NCBI GenBank assembly: GCA_963776465.1
Contig: CAVZMV010000002.1
Coordinates: 248,001-312,000 of the forward strand
Reading direction: 5' to 3'
Length of the DNA: 64,000 bases
Source of the DNA: DASRHK01 sp963776465
GTDB taxonomy: Bacteria; Pseudomonadota; Gammaproteobacteria; Nevskiales; Nevskiaceae
In this document: positions 7,327-15,787 of the stretch, in pieces
Layout of the letters: the number at the start of each line of letters is the position of its first letter
Numbering within the stretch: position 1 is the first letter of the stretch
Notes under the pieces: model-generated
The model's input: only the letters and a program-made list of their open reading frames with translations
The model's database searches: none
Told to the model about the DNA's origin: nothing
Translations under genes and position numbers: made by a program

Positions 7327-10046
7327 GACGGCTCCTGCGGCTCGTCACTGGCCGCGAGCGCGGACATCGACTGGCGCACGCGGCAGAACGCGTGCAGGTC
7401 GCACTGCTCGCAGGCCTGCGGCTTGGGCAGCACCGCCGCAAAGCCGGCGCGGATCTCGCCACCGAGCTGCGCGATCTCGCCGCGCCAGCGCTCGATCACC
7501 TCGGGCCAGCTCGACAGCGAGGCCAGCGCGTTGTCGGCGCCGAACGCGCCGATGCCATCGGCGACGCCATCGACGTCGGCGATGCCGCGAAAGCCGAGCT
7601 TGCCCACGCGCACCTGCGCGAAAGCCACGCCCGCCGCGTCGCCGCGATCCAGCGCATAGATGAGCAGCTGCGGCTCGTCCGGGCGCGTCTCGCGCCACGG
7701 CGCGGTCCTGGCTTCGCCGGTCTTGTAGTCCAGCACCAGCGCGCCGCCGCCGGCGAGCCGGTCGATGCGGTCGGGGCGGATCTTCACTTCCACGCCCTGC
7801 ACGCTCGAGACGCGCGGATCGTCGCGGCTGCCGGGCGCGCGGCCTTCGATCTCGAGGACCTCGAAGGCGTCGCGCGCGATCTCCAGCTGCAGCCACTGCC
7901 CCAGCAGCGTCTCGAGCCGGCGCTGCTCGAGGCGCGCCATCGACGCGCCGAGCTTCTGCGGCGACTTGCGGCGCATGCGCTGCAGCGCATGCTCCACTGC
8001 TGCGCGGACCTGCGCCGCGCGCGCGGCTTCGTCCATGCCGATCAGGGTCGCCTGCGTGCGCACCGCGTCCCAGAAATGATGCAGCGCCTCGTGCGTGAGA
8101 TTGCCGCGGTCGCGTCCGTCGAGGCCGACCGGCGGCTCCTCGGGCGCCTCGGCGCCCAGCCGATGACGCGCGTAGGCGCGGAACGGACAGGCCGCCTGGT
8201 CCTTGAACAGGCTGGTGCCGCCGGCGAGCGGCGCGGCCATCGCCGGCGGCGCGCCCGCGGCATCGTCGATCGTCTCGATCTGACGCGCGGCGAACGTCTG
8301 GGTCCACACCGACGGCAGCGCCGGCGCCTCGGCGGCGCGCTCCGGCACGTCCGGCAGCAATGGGCTTGGCTTTAGCTCCCGATCTTCTTCGACGAGCGCG
8401 TAGCTCAGCACCACCTCGTCGGCCGCGCCGAGCCAGTGCTGCGTCAGCGCGGTGGCTTCGGCCAGCGCACGCGTGGCGTCGGCACCCTGCATGCCCAGCC
8501 GTCGCTGCAGCGCGAACGGCAGCAAGGGACTCGGACGCGAAAGCAGCGGCCAGCGCTGATCGTCCAGCCCCAGCACCCGCAGCCGGTCGAACGTCAGCCC
8601 GGCGCTGTCGCGCGGCGCCAGAACCTGCACGGGCGCGAGCGCCGCGGCGTCGGCGATCCGCGCATGCCGCGCGACGTCGCGCAGCTGCACCAGCGCACCG
8701 GATGCGGAGAGCGACGGCAGCACACCCGCCAGCGCGCCGAGCTCGCCGAGCGCTTCGGCCCAGCGCTTGGCAATCTCCTGCTCGCGCGCGTCGGCGGCGC
8801 GCGTGCCCGGCCAGCCCGCGGCGTCGAGCCACTCGGCGAAGCGCTGCGCCCAGAGCGCCGGCGACAAGCGCTCGCGTCGATCGCCGAGGAGCAGCAGCCG
8901 ACGCAACCGCTCGGCCAGCGCAGTCTCCTTGAGCGCAGCGGCGAGCGAGGCAAGCTGCGCCAGGTCGAGCGTCGCGTAGCCGTCCTTGCGCAGCCGGAAG
9001 TCCAGGCGGGCGCGCGCTTCGCGCGCGACGACGTCGCCGTCCCAGTACGGCGAGAGCAGCAGGGCGCTGACCTCGTCGACCGGCAGCGCACCCGCGCGCA
9101 AAGCCAGCAGGCGCAGCGCCGCCTGGATCATCGACGCGTCGGCCAGCGGCTCGCTGACGCCGATGCCGAAGCTGCCCGCGGGCAGCATCTGCCCGAAGAT
9201 CTGCTCGATCGCGGCGCGCCGCGCGCGCAGGTCCGTGACGATCACGCCGATGCGGCTGGCGCCGCCGTCCAGCGCGGCGCGTGCCCACGCCGCAGCGGCG
9301 CGCGCTTCCCGCTCGGCGTCGGCCGCAGTGACGCGCGAGACTTCGGCGGACCGTCCGACGATCTGCAGCTCGCGCACTTGCCCACCCAGTTGCGCCATGG
9401 TTGCCAGCAGCGCGGCCAGCGCGGGCGTGAAGGAATCGAAGCCCGCGACCAGCACGGTCGCGGGAAACGCAGCGTGGCCCTTGCGCGCGGCATCGGCCAG
9501 CGCTTGCGGCAGCGCCGCTGCGTCGATGCAGCCGAGCCGCTGCAGCCGCTGGCGGAAGCGCTCGGCCCAGTCGTTGAACTGCGCGACGTCGGCGTTGTGC
9601 GCGCCGTCCGCGATCGGCAGCGTCAGACGCCAGTCGCGCACCAGGCGCCAGGCCTCGGCGGCGAGGCGCGCCGCTTCGTCCACCCGCAGCAGACGCGCAC
9701 GCGCCGCCTGCTCGACGATGCCGCGCCACAGCGCCCGCTCCTGTGTCGACTCCAGCACCGCAGGCAGCGCGTCGCCGGCAGAAGCGGCGCGCAGCGCCGC
9801 CCGCTCGTAGCTCTGGCGCAGGAAGCGATCCACCGCGACGATCGGCGCCGAGCGCCAGGCCTGCCGCCCTGCGGATCGCTGCCGCCGCGCGTCCTCGGCC
9901 AGCCAGCTCTGCGCGATGCGCGCGCTGGCGCAGACCAGCACGGTCTGCGGTTCCGCCTGGCCCCGGACCGCGTCCAGCAGCGCCCACGCCGCGTCTGGCG
10001 CGACGCCGCCGCCGGGGGCGGGCGCGGTAGGTTCGGATGGAGGCAT
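7323..10046 (-). CDS. AddB-like PD-(D/E)XK nuclease
   Basis: The 907-residue partner of the AddA-like helicase has a degenerate helicase-like N-terminal two thirds without a recognisable Walker A, and a C-terminal nuclease domain. The nuclease shows KIRPDRIDRL and ALVLDYKTGEAR. A cysteine in DQAACPFRAYARHRLG together with CEQCDLHAFC near the C-terminus matches the AddB-type iron-sulfur staple around the nuclease. I placed the start at the ATG of MPPSEPTAPA (10044-10046). The frame is open further upstream, but that would run into the divergent gene at 10170. Gene order addB-addA is typical. Confidence 0.85.
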   Translation of the reverse strand: MPPSEPTAPAPGGGVAPDAAWALLDAVRGQAEPQTVLVCASARIAQSWLAEDARRQRSAGRQAWRSAPIVAVDRFLRQSYERAALRAASAGDALPAVLESTQERALWRGIVEQAARARLLRVDEAARLAAEAWRLVRDWRLTLPIADGAHNADVAQFNDWAERFRQRLQRLGCIDAAALPQALADAARKGHAAFPATVLVAGFDSFTPALAALLATMAQLGGQVRELQIVGRSAEVSRVTAADAEREARAAAAWARAALDGGASRIGVIVTDLRARRAAIEQIFGQMLPAGSFGIGVSEPLADASMIQAALRLLALRAGALPVDEVSALLLSPYWDGDVVAREARARLDFRLRKDGYATLDLAQLASLAAALKETALAERLRRLLLLGDRRERLSPALWAQRFAEWLDAAGWPGTRAADAREQEIAKRWAEALGELGALAGVLPSLSASGALVQLRDVARHARIADAAALAPVQVLAPRDSAGLTFDRLRVLGLDDQRWPLLSRPSPLLPFALQRRLGMQGADATRALAEATALTQHWLGAADEVVLSYALVEEDRELKPSPLLPDVPERAAEAPALPSVWTQTFAARQIETIDDAAGAPPAMAAPLAGGTSLFKDQAACPFRAYARHRLGAEAPEEPPVGLDGRDRGNLTHEALHHFWDAVRTQATLIGMDEAARAAQVRAAVEHALQRMRRKSPQKLGASMARLEQRRLETLLGQWLQLEIARDAFEVLEIEGRAPGSRDDPRVSSVQGVEVKIRPDRIDRLAGGGALVLDYKTGEARTAPWRETRPDEPQLLIYALDRGDAAGVAFAQVRVGKLGFRGIADVDGVADGIGAFGADNALASLSSWPEVIERWRGEIAQLGGEIRAGFAAVLPKPQACEQCDLHAFCRVRQSMSALAASDEPQEPS

Positions 10047-10169
10047 GCAGACGGCGCAGCGGCTGTTGAAAACCCTTGCAGCATGCCAGAGAGCGTCTGC
10101 AAAAGACGACAAACCATGTGCGCCCGACGTGGTCAGACATAAGGCGACTCCCAAGGACAAACATCGCCG

Positions 10170-10937
10170 ATGCCCGAAGCGACCCAAGCCGCACCCACGC
10201 TGAAGCTGTTGACGCTCAACGTCCACAAGGGCTTCACGTTCTGGAACCGACGGTTCGTGCTGCCCGAGCTGCGCGACGCCGTGCGCACGATCTCGGCCGA
10301 CGTGGTCTTCCTGCAGGAGGTGCTCGGCAGCCACAGCGAGCACGCGTCACGTCATCCGAACTGGCCGACGCAGCCGCAGTACGAGTTCCTGGCGGACTCG
10401 ATCTGGGGCGCCTACGCCTATGGCCAGAACGCGGTCTACACCGAGGGCCATCACGGCAACGGCGTACTGTCCAAATTCCCGATCCTGAAGTGGATCAACC
10501 ACGACATCTCGGTGGGCGCGCACGAGAAGCGCGGCCTGCTTCATTGCGTCATCCGCCCGCCGGGCACGGAGATGGAGGCGCACGTGGTCTGCGCGCACCT
10601 GGGCCTGTTCGAGAAGCATCGCCGGCGGCAGTTCGAGCTCCTGTGCGAGTTCGTCAACGGCAGCGTGCCGCCGACGGCGCCGCTGTTCATCGCCGGCGAC
10701 TTCAACGACTGGCGCCTGCGCGCGCATTCGATCCTGTCGCGCTGCGCGGGCCTGAAGGAAGCGTTCGTCGAGACCATGGGCCGCGCCGCCAAGACCTTCC
10801 CGGCGCGATGGCCGCTGCTGCGGCTGGATCGCGTCTACTTCCGCAACGCGCGGCTGGTGTCGTCGGCCGTGCTGTCGACCCGCCCCTGGTCGCACCTGTC
10901 CGACCACGCGGCGCTGTCGGCGGAGTTCGCGCTATGA
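10170..10937 (+). CDS. Endonuclease/exonuclease/phosphatase (EEP) family protein
   Basis: The 255-residue protein has the EEP metal-dependent phosphoesterase fold: KLLTLNVHKGF at the N-terminus, VVFLQEV (metal-binding Glu), HGNGVLSKFP, VCAHLGLF, AGDFNDW and the terminal SDHAALS. In betaproteobacteria such genes commonly sit directly before a cardiolipin synthase B-like gene, as here, where the stop overlaps the next start (ATGA). A role in phospholipid head-group or nucleic acid hydrolysis is possible; the substrate cannot be read from the sequence. AAGGA at 10153-10157 serves as ribosome binding site. It diverges from the addBA pair. Confidence 0.85.
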   Translation: MPEATQAAPTLKLLTLNVHKGFTFWNRRFVLPELRDAVRTISADVVFLQEVLGSHSEHASRHPNWPTQPQYEFLADSIWGAYAYGQNAVYTEGHHGNGVLSKFPILKWINHDISVGAHEKRGLLHCVIRPPGTEMEAHVVCAHLGLFEKHRRRQFELLCEFVNGSVPPTAPLFIAGDFNDWRLRAHSILSRCAGLKEAFVETMGRAAKTFPARWPLLRLDRVYFRNARLVSSAVLSTRPWSHLSDHAALSAEFAL

Positions 10938-12412
10938 AGAAGAGCCTCGCTCCCTGGCGCGAGGGCAACAAGGTGAAGCTCCTCGAGAACGGCGAGGAGT
11001 TCTACCCGGCCGTGTTCGAGGCCATCGCCCGCGCCGAGCGCGAGGTGCTGATCGAGACCTTCATCCTGTTCGAGGACCCGGTGGGCCGACAGCTCAAGGA
11101 CGCGCTCACCGCCGCGGCCAAGCGCGGCGTCAAGGTGGAGATCACCGTCGACGGCTACGGCTCTTGCGATTTCACGCCCGAGTTCGTGGGGCCGATGGTG
11201 GAGGCGGGCGTCAAGCTGCACAGCTTCGATCCGCAGCCCAAGGTGCTGGGCGTGCGCACCAACCTGTTCCGCCGGCTGCACCGCAAGTTCGTGGTCGTCG
11301 ACCGCAAGATCGCGTTCGTCGGCGGCCTGAATTTCTCCGAGGACCACCTGATCTCCTTCGGCGAACAGGCCAAGCAGGACTACGCGGTGCAGGTCGAAGG
11401 CCCGGTGGTCGCGGATATCCATTCCGTGATCGCCGACAAGGAGGTGCGTGCGTCGATGCCCAGGTGGGATGGCTGGGACCTGCCGGGCCGGGCCGGCAAC
11501 GTCCGGGCGCTGCTCGCCAACCGCGACAACCACCGCAACCCTACCGACATCGAGTGGCACTACCGCGAGGCGATCAAGAACGCGCGCGACGAGATCCTCA
11601 TCGCCAACGCCTACTTCTTCCCGGGCTTCCATTTCCTGCGGGCGCTGCGCAACGCCGCGCGGCGCGGAGTCAAGGTGAAGCTGATCCTGCAGGGAAACCC
11701 GGACAAGCCGGTGGTGCAGTGGGCCACCACCACGTTCTACGACTACCTGATGCGCGCCGGCGTGGAGATCCACGAGTACTCCAAGCGCCCGCTCCACGGC
11801 AAGGTCGCGGTCATCGACGGCCAGTGGTCGACCGTGGGCTCGTTCAACCTGGATGCGCTCTCCATGTTCCTGAACCTCGAAGCCAACCTGATCATGACCG
11901 ACCGGGCGTTCGCGGCCTTGCTGCGCGGACGGCTGCTCAAGCTGATCGAGCAGGACTGCAGGGCCCTGGACAGCAAGACTGCGCCGCCGCGCACGCTGAT
12001 CCGGCAGATCGCCAGCTACTTCATCTTCCACCTGACCCGGCGCTTCCCCGCGCTGTTCGGCTGGCTGCCGGCGCACACGCCGCGCCGGCTGGCGCTCACG
12101 GCCGCCGCGACCGTGGCCGAAATCACCGACGATCACAAGCCGACGGGCGTCGCGGCCAAGATCAGGCCACGGAAGCGGCCTGAAAAAAAGCCGCGCCCGA
12201 AGGCGCGGCCTCTGTACCGCTTCGAAGCCCTTCCTAGTGCGTCACTTTCTCGTGCTGGTTGCGCAGGTCGCGGATGCGGTTGTGATGCTGCACCGCGCCG
12301 TCGTACTGCCGCTGCACCAGGGCCCGCACGTTGGCCGGCAGGTTCTCCTTCAGGGCCTTCTGGTAAATCTCCTTGGCGTGGTCCTCGCCGCGCTCACACT
12401 CCTCGAGGATGA
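10934..12412 (+). CDS. clsB: Phospholipase D family protein, ClsB-type cardiolipin synthase
   Basis: Two HKD motifs are present: HRKFVVVDRKIAFVGGLNFS in the first half and HGKVAVIDGQWSTVGSFNLD in the second, the layout of cardiolipin synthase B, which condenses phosphatidylglycerol (or transfers phosphatidyl groups) at the inner membrane. The open frame gives 492 residues, but the family is about 400-420 long. Beyond about residue 415 the frame crosses a terminator hairpin and 179 bases of the convergent PA2169 gene, giving a Lys/Arg/Pro-rich then Ala/Gly/Arg-rich tail. A TGA in another frame (12181-12183) sits where the family would end, so a lost stop or a late frameshift is possible. Confidence 0.82.
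   Translation: MKKSLAPWREGNKVKLLENGEEFYPAVFEAIARAEREVLIETFILFEDPVGRQLKDALTAAAKRGVKVEITVDGYGSCDFTPEFVGPMVEAGVKLHSFDPQPKVLGVRTNLFRRLHRKFVVVDRKIAFVGGLNFSEDHLISFGEQAKQDYAVQVEGPVVADIHSVIADKEVRASMPRWDGWDLPGRAGNVRALLANRDNHRNPTDIEWHYREAIKNARDEILIANAYFFPGFHFLRALRNAARRGVKVKLILQGNPDKPVVQWATTTFYDYLMRAGVEIHEYSKRPLHGKVAVIDGQWSTVGSFNLDALSMFLNLEANLIMTDRAFAALLRGRLLKLIEQDCRALDSKTAPPRTLIRQIASYFIFHLTRRFPALFGWLPAHTPRRLALTAAATVAEITDDHKPTGVAAKIRPRKRPEKKPRPKARPLYRFEALPSASLSRAGCAGRGCGCDAAPRRRTAAAPGPARWPAGSPSGPSGKSPWRGPRRAHTPRG
12183..12209 (-). terminator. Intrinsic terminator for the minus-strand PA2169 gene
   Basis: GCCGCGCC (12190-12197) and GGCGCGGC (12202-12209) form a perfect 8-bp stem with a CGAA loop. On the minus strand it is followed by seven T residues (12189 to 12183). 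It starts 25 bases after the stop of the gene at 12234-12692. On the plus strand it lies inside the clsB open frame and lacks a T-run. Confidence 0.85.
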
Positions 12413-12692
12413 CGTCGTCGTCCTTGCTGGTCACCGCGGTGCGGATGTTGACCCAGCCGCGGTGCATGGCGCCGGCGACGGTGCCGCGGTCCTCGGGCTT
12501 GCCGCCCGATTCGGTCACGGCCTGCTGCAGCTCGCGCACGGCGCGGGCGCAATCGTCGGCATACCGCTCCAGCAGCGTCTTGAGCTCCAGGTCCTGGGCG
12601 TGCTGGGCGGACAGGCGGAAGCCCTCTTCGCCGTTCTTTGAGGTTTCGATCAGCGTGTTGAGGGTCGAGATCACATCTTTCGAAGGTTCCAT
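12234..12692 (-). CDS. PA2169/DUF2383 family four-helix-bundle protein
   Basis: The 152-residue soluble protein matches the PA2169/DUF2383 family: VISTLNTLIETSKNGEEGF at the N-terminus, ELKTLLERYADDCARAVRELQ, then DDDVILEECERGEDHAKEIYQKAL and a final helix ending with RDLRNQHEKVTH. The fold is ferritin-like; function is unknown, with frequent linkage to stress genes. A second paralog lies at 21908-22348. AGGAA precedes the ATG by about nine bases. A hairpin followed by T residues lies in its leader, and a strong terminator follows the stop. Confidence 0.87.
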   Translation of the reverse strand: MEPSKDVISTLNTLIETSKNGEEGFRLSAQHAQDLELKTLLERYADDCARAVRELQQAVTESGGKPEDRGTVAGAMHRGWVNIRTAVTSKDDDVILEECERGEDHAKEIYQKALKENLPANVRALVQRQYDGAVQHHNRIRDLRNQHEKVTH

Positions 12693-12720
12693 TTTCGTAT
12701 TTCCTCGGTTCTTGAAGCTT

Positions 12721-12741
12721 AAAAATCGCCTGGTAGGCGAT
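12721..12741 (-). promoter_or_regulatory. Terminator-like hairpin in the leader of the PA2169 gene
   Basis: On the minus strand ATCGCC (12741-12736) pairs with GGCGAT (12730-12725) across a 5-base loop and is followed by TTTTT (12725-12721), about 30 bases before the ATG at 12692. The stem is short (6 bp). It could act as a weak attenuator or stabilise the 5' end; it could also end a transcript entering from upstream. Confidence 0.4.
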
Positions 12742-12875
12742 GGAATTTAAGACCTCGTCCGCCGGTCCAAATTCCCAAGGCGCCCTTCGTCGGGGCTGCC
12801 GCGCGCGCCGGGGCACCCTGGTGATCGCGCTAGACTGTCGCCAGACGGTTTTTTCAAAAGGACCCAGGGAGAACG

Positions 12876-13982
12876 ATGAGGCCGAGTCATTCGCCAGCGG
12901 TGGTGATGATCGTGGACGATCAGAGCGCCAACGTGACGCTGGTCGGCCAGCTGCTGGAAGTGTCCGGTTACCAGGTGGTGCCTGCGCTTTCGGGCGAGCA
13001 GGCCCTGGCCAAGGCGCAAGAGCGCAAGCCCGACCTGGTGCTGCTGGACATGCTGATGCCGCGCATGTCGGGATCGGAGGTCTGCCGGCGGCTGCGCGAG
13101 ATGCCCGGCCTGGGCGAGGTGCCGGTGATCTTCCTGACGGCCGTGAGCGATCGCGAGTTCCTGTCGCAGGCGTTCGCCGCCGGCGCGGTCGACTACGTGG
13201 TCAAGCCGTTCGTCAACGAGGAGTTGCTGGCGCGCGTGCGCACCCACATCGAGCTCAAGCGCGCGCGCGACCGCATGGCCGCCATGCTGCGCGAGCGCGA
13301 GGACGTCACCAACATCGTCGCGCATGACTTGAAGAACCCGCTGTCGAACATCCTGTTCGCAGCCCAGCTCCTGCAGCGCGGCAACGCCGACAAGGCGAGC
13401 AACGAGGAGCTGGTCCGCGACGTCGCCACCTGCGCCGAGGAAGCCTTGCGGTTCATCCAGCGCTTCCTCTCCCGGCGCGCCGAGGGCCAGCACCTGCGGC
13501 AGTTCTCCGCCGAGCAGGTCGATCTGGCCAAGCTCGCGGCCGAGACCATCCAGCTGCAGAAAGCCTCTGCGGTGGCGCGGGGCGTGGAGCTGCACCTGGA
13601 CGGCAGCGACGCGGCGGTCAGCGCCGATCCGGTCGCCACCCGCAACGTGCTCCAGAACCTGATCTCCAACGCCATTCGTTATTCGCCCAAGGGCCAGCAG
13701 GTGCAGGTCGAGGTCGGCCCGTCACGCCCCGGCTACTCCAAGTGCCTGGTCATGGATCATGGCCCCGGCATCTCGGAAGAGGATCAGCAGAAGCTGTTCA
13801 AGCGCTTCGTGCGCCTGGCGACCGCGAAAGACGCTGGCGGCTACTCCTCCGGCCTGGGCTTGGCGATCGCCAAGCACGACGTCGTGCAGATGGGTGGGCA
13901 TCTCTGGTACGAGACGCGTCCGGGCGGTGGCAGCGTGTTCGCGTTCGAGCTCCCCAAGCAGCGGGAAGTCGAGGACGGCTAG
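12876..13982 (+). CDS. Receiver-histidine kinase protein
   Basis: The 368-residue protein has an N-terminal receiver domain (Asp14, Asp15, phospho-acceptor Asp58 in LLDMLMP, Lys110 in VVKPF), a HisKA dimerisation helix with His150 in VAHDLKNPLSNI, and a C-terminal HATPase (NLISNAIRYSPKGQQV, DHGPGISEEDQQKLFKRFVR, SSGLGLAIAKHDV). There is no membrane segment, so it is cytosolic and presumably receives phosphate from another protein before its kinase acts. A receiver placed before the kinase core is the reverse of the usual hybrid order. AGGGAG precedes the ATG. It converges with otsA, the stops overlapping by four bases. No partner regulator is adjacent. Confidence 0.9.
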   Translation: MRPSHSPAVVMIVDDQSANVTLVGQLLEVSGYQVVPALSGEQALAKAQERKPDLVLLDMLMPRMSGSEVCRRLREMPGLGEVPVIFLTAVSDREFLSQAFAAGAVDYVVKPFVNEELLARVRTHIELKRARDRMAAMLREREDVTNIVAHDLKNPLSNILFAAQLLQRGNADKASNEELVRDVATCAEEALRFIQRFLSRRAEGQHLRQFSAEQVDLAKLAAETIQLQKASAVARGVELHLDGSDAAVSADPVATRNVLQNLISNAIRYSPKGQQVQVEVGPSRPGYSKCLVMDHGPGISEEDQQKLFKRFVRLATAKDAGGYSSGLGLAIAKHDVVQMGGHLWYETRPGGGSVFAFELPKQREVEDG

Positions 13983-15463
13983 GTCTGCTGCGGCGTCGGC
14001 GGCAACGTCGCCGCGCGTCGTGCGCGCACTCGCGGAGCAGCCGCGACCTGGATCGCCGACGTCCGCGGCGTTGGCAGCGGCGCGACGCTGGAGGCTCCGG
14101 GGCTCTGCGCCAGCTGCGCCACGAAATCGCTGCGCCATCGTGCTGCGTCGCATTCCACCAGCCCTCGCATCAGCTCCGCGTGCCGATTGCGCCGCTCTTC
14201 CAGCGGCATCGTGCGGGCGCGCTGCAGCGCGTCGGCCGTCTCGCCCGCGTCGTAGGGATTGACCAGCAACGCGGCCTTCATCTGCTGCGCCGCGCCGGCG
14301 AAGCGCGACAGCACCAGCATGCCGGGATCGGCGGGATCCTGGGCGGCGACGTATTCCTTTGCCACGAGGTTCATGCCGTCGCGAACGGGCGTCACCACGC
14401 CAACGCGGCTGGCGCGGTACAGCCACGCGAGCGTCCGTCGCGGCAGCGCGCGGTTGAGGTAACGGACCGGCGTCCAGTCCAGGCGCGCGTAGCGTCCGTT
14501 GATGTGCGCCGCTGCCTGCTCCAGCTCGATGCGGAAATCCTTGTAGGCGCTGAGCTCGCCGCGGCTGATCGGCGCGATCTGCAGGAACTCCACTTGCTCG
14601 TGCGTCTCGGGATTACGCTCGAGCATCACCTCGTACGCGGCCATCCGCCGCAGCAGTCCCTTGCTGTAGTCGAGCCGGTCGACGCCGACCACCAGGTCGC
14701 GACCGCGCAAGCCTTCGCGCATGCGCAGGCATTCGCGGTCATGGGCGCCCTCTTCGGCCATTCGCGCGAACTGCTCGGCGTCGATGCCCACCGGAAACGC
14801 GCCGGCCTGGATCTCCCGGCCGAACGCGGTGATGCGCGAGCCCTGCACGCGGCCGCCGGCGTCGTTCACCACGTAATCGCAGAAGCGCTGCAGATCGGGC
14901 TCGGTCTGGAAGCCGATGAGGTCGTAGTCGAACAGGCAGCGCACCAGCCATTCGTGATTCGGCAACGTCAGCAAAAGGTCGCGCGGCGGGAACGGCGTGT
15001 GCAGGAAATAGCCGATGCGCTGCTGCGTGCCGAGCTTGCGCAGCTCGGATGCGAGCGCGAACAGGTGATAGTCGTGCGCCCAGATCAGGTCGCTGGGCTT
15101 CAGCAACGGGAACAGCGCCTGCGCAAACTGCGCGTTCACACGCTGGTAGGCATCCACGTATCGCTGCTGGTAACGCGAAAGGTCCAGGCGGAAGTGGAAC
15201 AGCGGCCACAGGCAGCCGTTGGCAAAGCCGTTGTAGTAGTCCTCGAAATCCGCCGGCGCGATGTCGAGCAGCGCCTGGGTGATGCCACCCACGGTGCGGG
15301 TCTTGACCCGCCCCGGCTCAGGATCCTCGGTGTTGCCGCTCCATCCGAGCCACAGTCCGTGGCTCTCGCTCAACGCGTCCACCAGCGCCACCGCCAGACC
15401 GCCGGCGAGGTTGGCGCCGCGGACCGGACCGACGCGGTTGGATACCGCGACGAGGCGGTTCAT
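13979..15463 (-). CDS. otsA: Alpha,alpha-trehalose-phosphate synthase
   Basis: OtsA makes trehalose-6-phosphate from UDP-glucose and glucose-6-phosphate for osmotic and desiccation protection. The 494-residue GT20 protein shows LVAVSNRVGPV, NLAGGLAVALVDAL, WAHDYHLFALASELR, VGVDRLDYSKGL, VTPVRDGMNLVAKEYVA and LVNPYDAGETADAL. The last 30 residues or so are Pro/Ala/Arg-rich and lie beyond the family core. No otsB phosphatase is adjacent, so the second step must be encoded elsewhere. The neighbours are stress-type genes. Confidence 0.93.
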   Translation of the reverse strand: MNRLVAVSNRVGPVRGANLAGGLAVALVDALSESHGLWLGWSGNTEDPEPGRVKTRTVGGITQALLDIAPADFEDYYNGFANGCLWPLFHFRLDLSRYQQRYVDAYQRVNAQFAQALFPLLKPSDLIWAHDYHLFALASELRKLGTQQRIGYFLHTPFPPRDLLLTLPNHEWLVRCLFDYDLIGFQTEPDLQRFCDYVVNDAGGRVQGSRITAFGREIQAGAFPVGIDAEQFARMAEEGAHDRECLRMREGLRGRDLVVGVDRLDYSKGLLRRMAAYEVMLERNPETHEQVEFLQIAPISRGELSAYKDFRIELEQAAAHINGRYARLDWTPVRYLNRALPRRTLAWLYRASRVGVVTPVRDGMNLVAKEYVAAQDPADPGMLVLSRFAGAAQQMKAALLVNPYDAGETADALQRARTMPLEERRNRHAELMRGLVECDAARWRSDFVAQLAQSPGASSVAPLPTPRTSAIQVAAAPRVRARRAATLPPTPQQT

Positions 15464-15482
15464 GGCTAGCCCCCTGTCCCTG

Positions 15483-15725
15483 CTACCGCCGGCGTGCCTT
15501 GCGTGCGCCGGATGTACGGGTGCGGCGGCGGCTGCGGGCAGGTACCTTCGCGCCTTTCTTGCGCGCTTCCGACAGGCCGATGGCGATCGCCTGCTTGCGG
15601 CTGGTCACGCGTCCGCCGCGGCCGCCCTTGCCGCTGCGCAACGTTCCGCGCTTGCGGCGGCGCATCGCGCTCGCCACGGTCCTGGAGGCCTTGGGCCCGT
15701 ACTTCCTCTTTCGTGCTGCGGCCAT
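15483..15725 (-). CDS. Small basic DUF6496 protein
   Basis: The 80-residue protein is strongly basic. Its core (RKYGPKASRTVASAM, GTLRSGKGG, VTSRKQAIAIGLSEARKKGAKVP) is the DUF6496 pattern found in many proteobacterial small proteins of unknown function. The rest is Arg/Lys-rich, so nucleic-acid binding is plausible but not shown. It lies 19 bases before otsA on the same strand and may be co-transcribed with it. Confidence 0.75.
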   Translation of the reverse strand: MAAARKRKYGPKASRTVASAMRRRKRGTLRSGKGGRGGRVTSRKQAIAIGLSEARKKGAKVPARSRRRTRTSGARKARRR

Positions 15726-15787
15726 GGGATGCTCCTCTGCAGATGTCTGCGCTGTCCCTGTTCAGACAGCAAGACGGCCCGAAGGAT

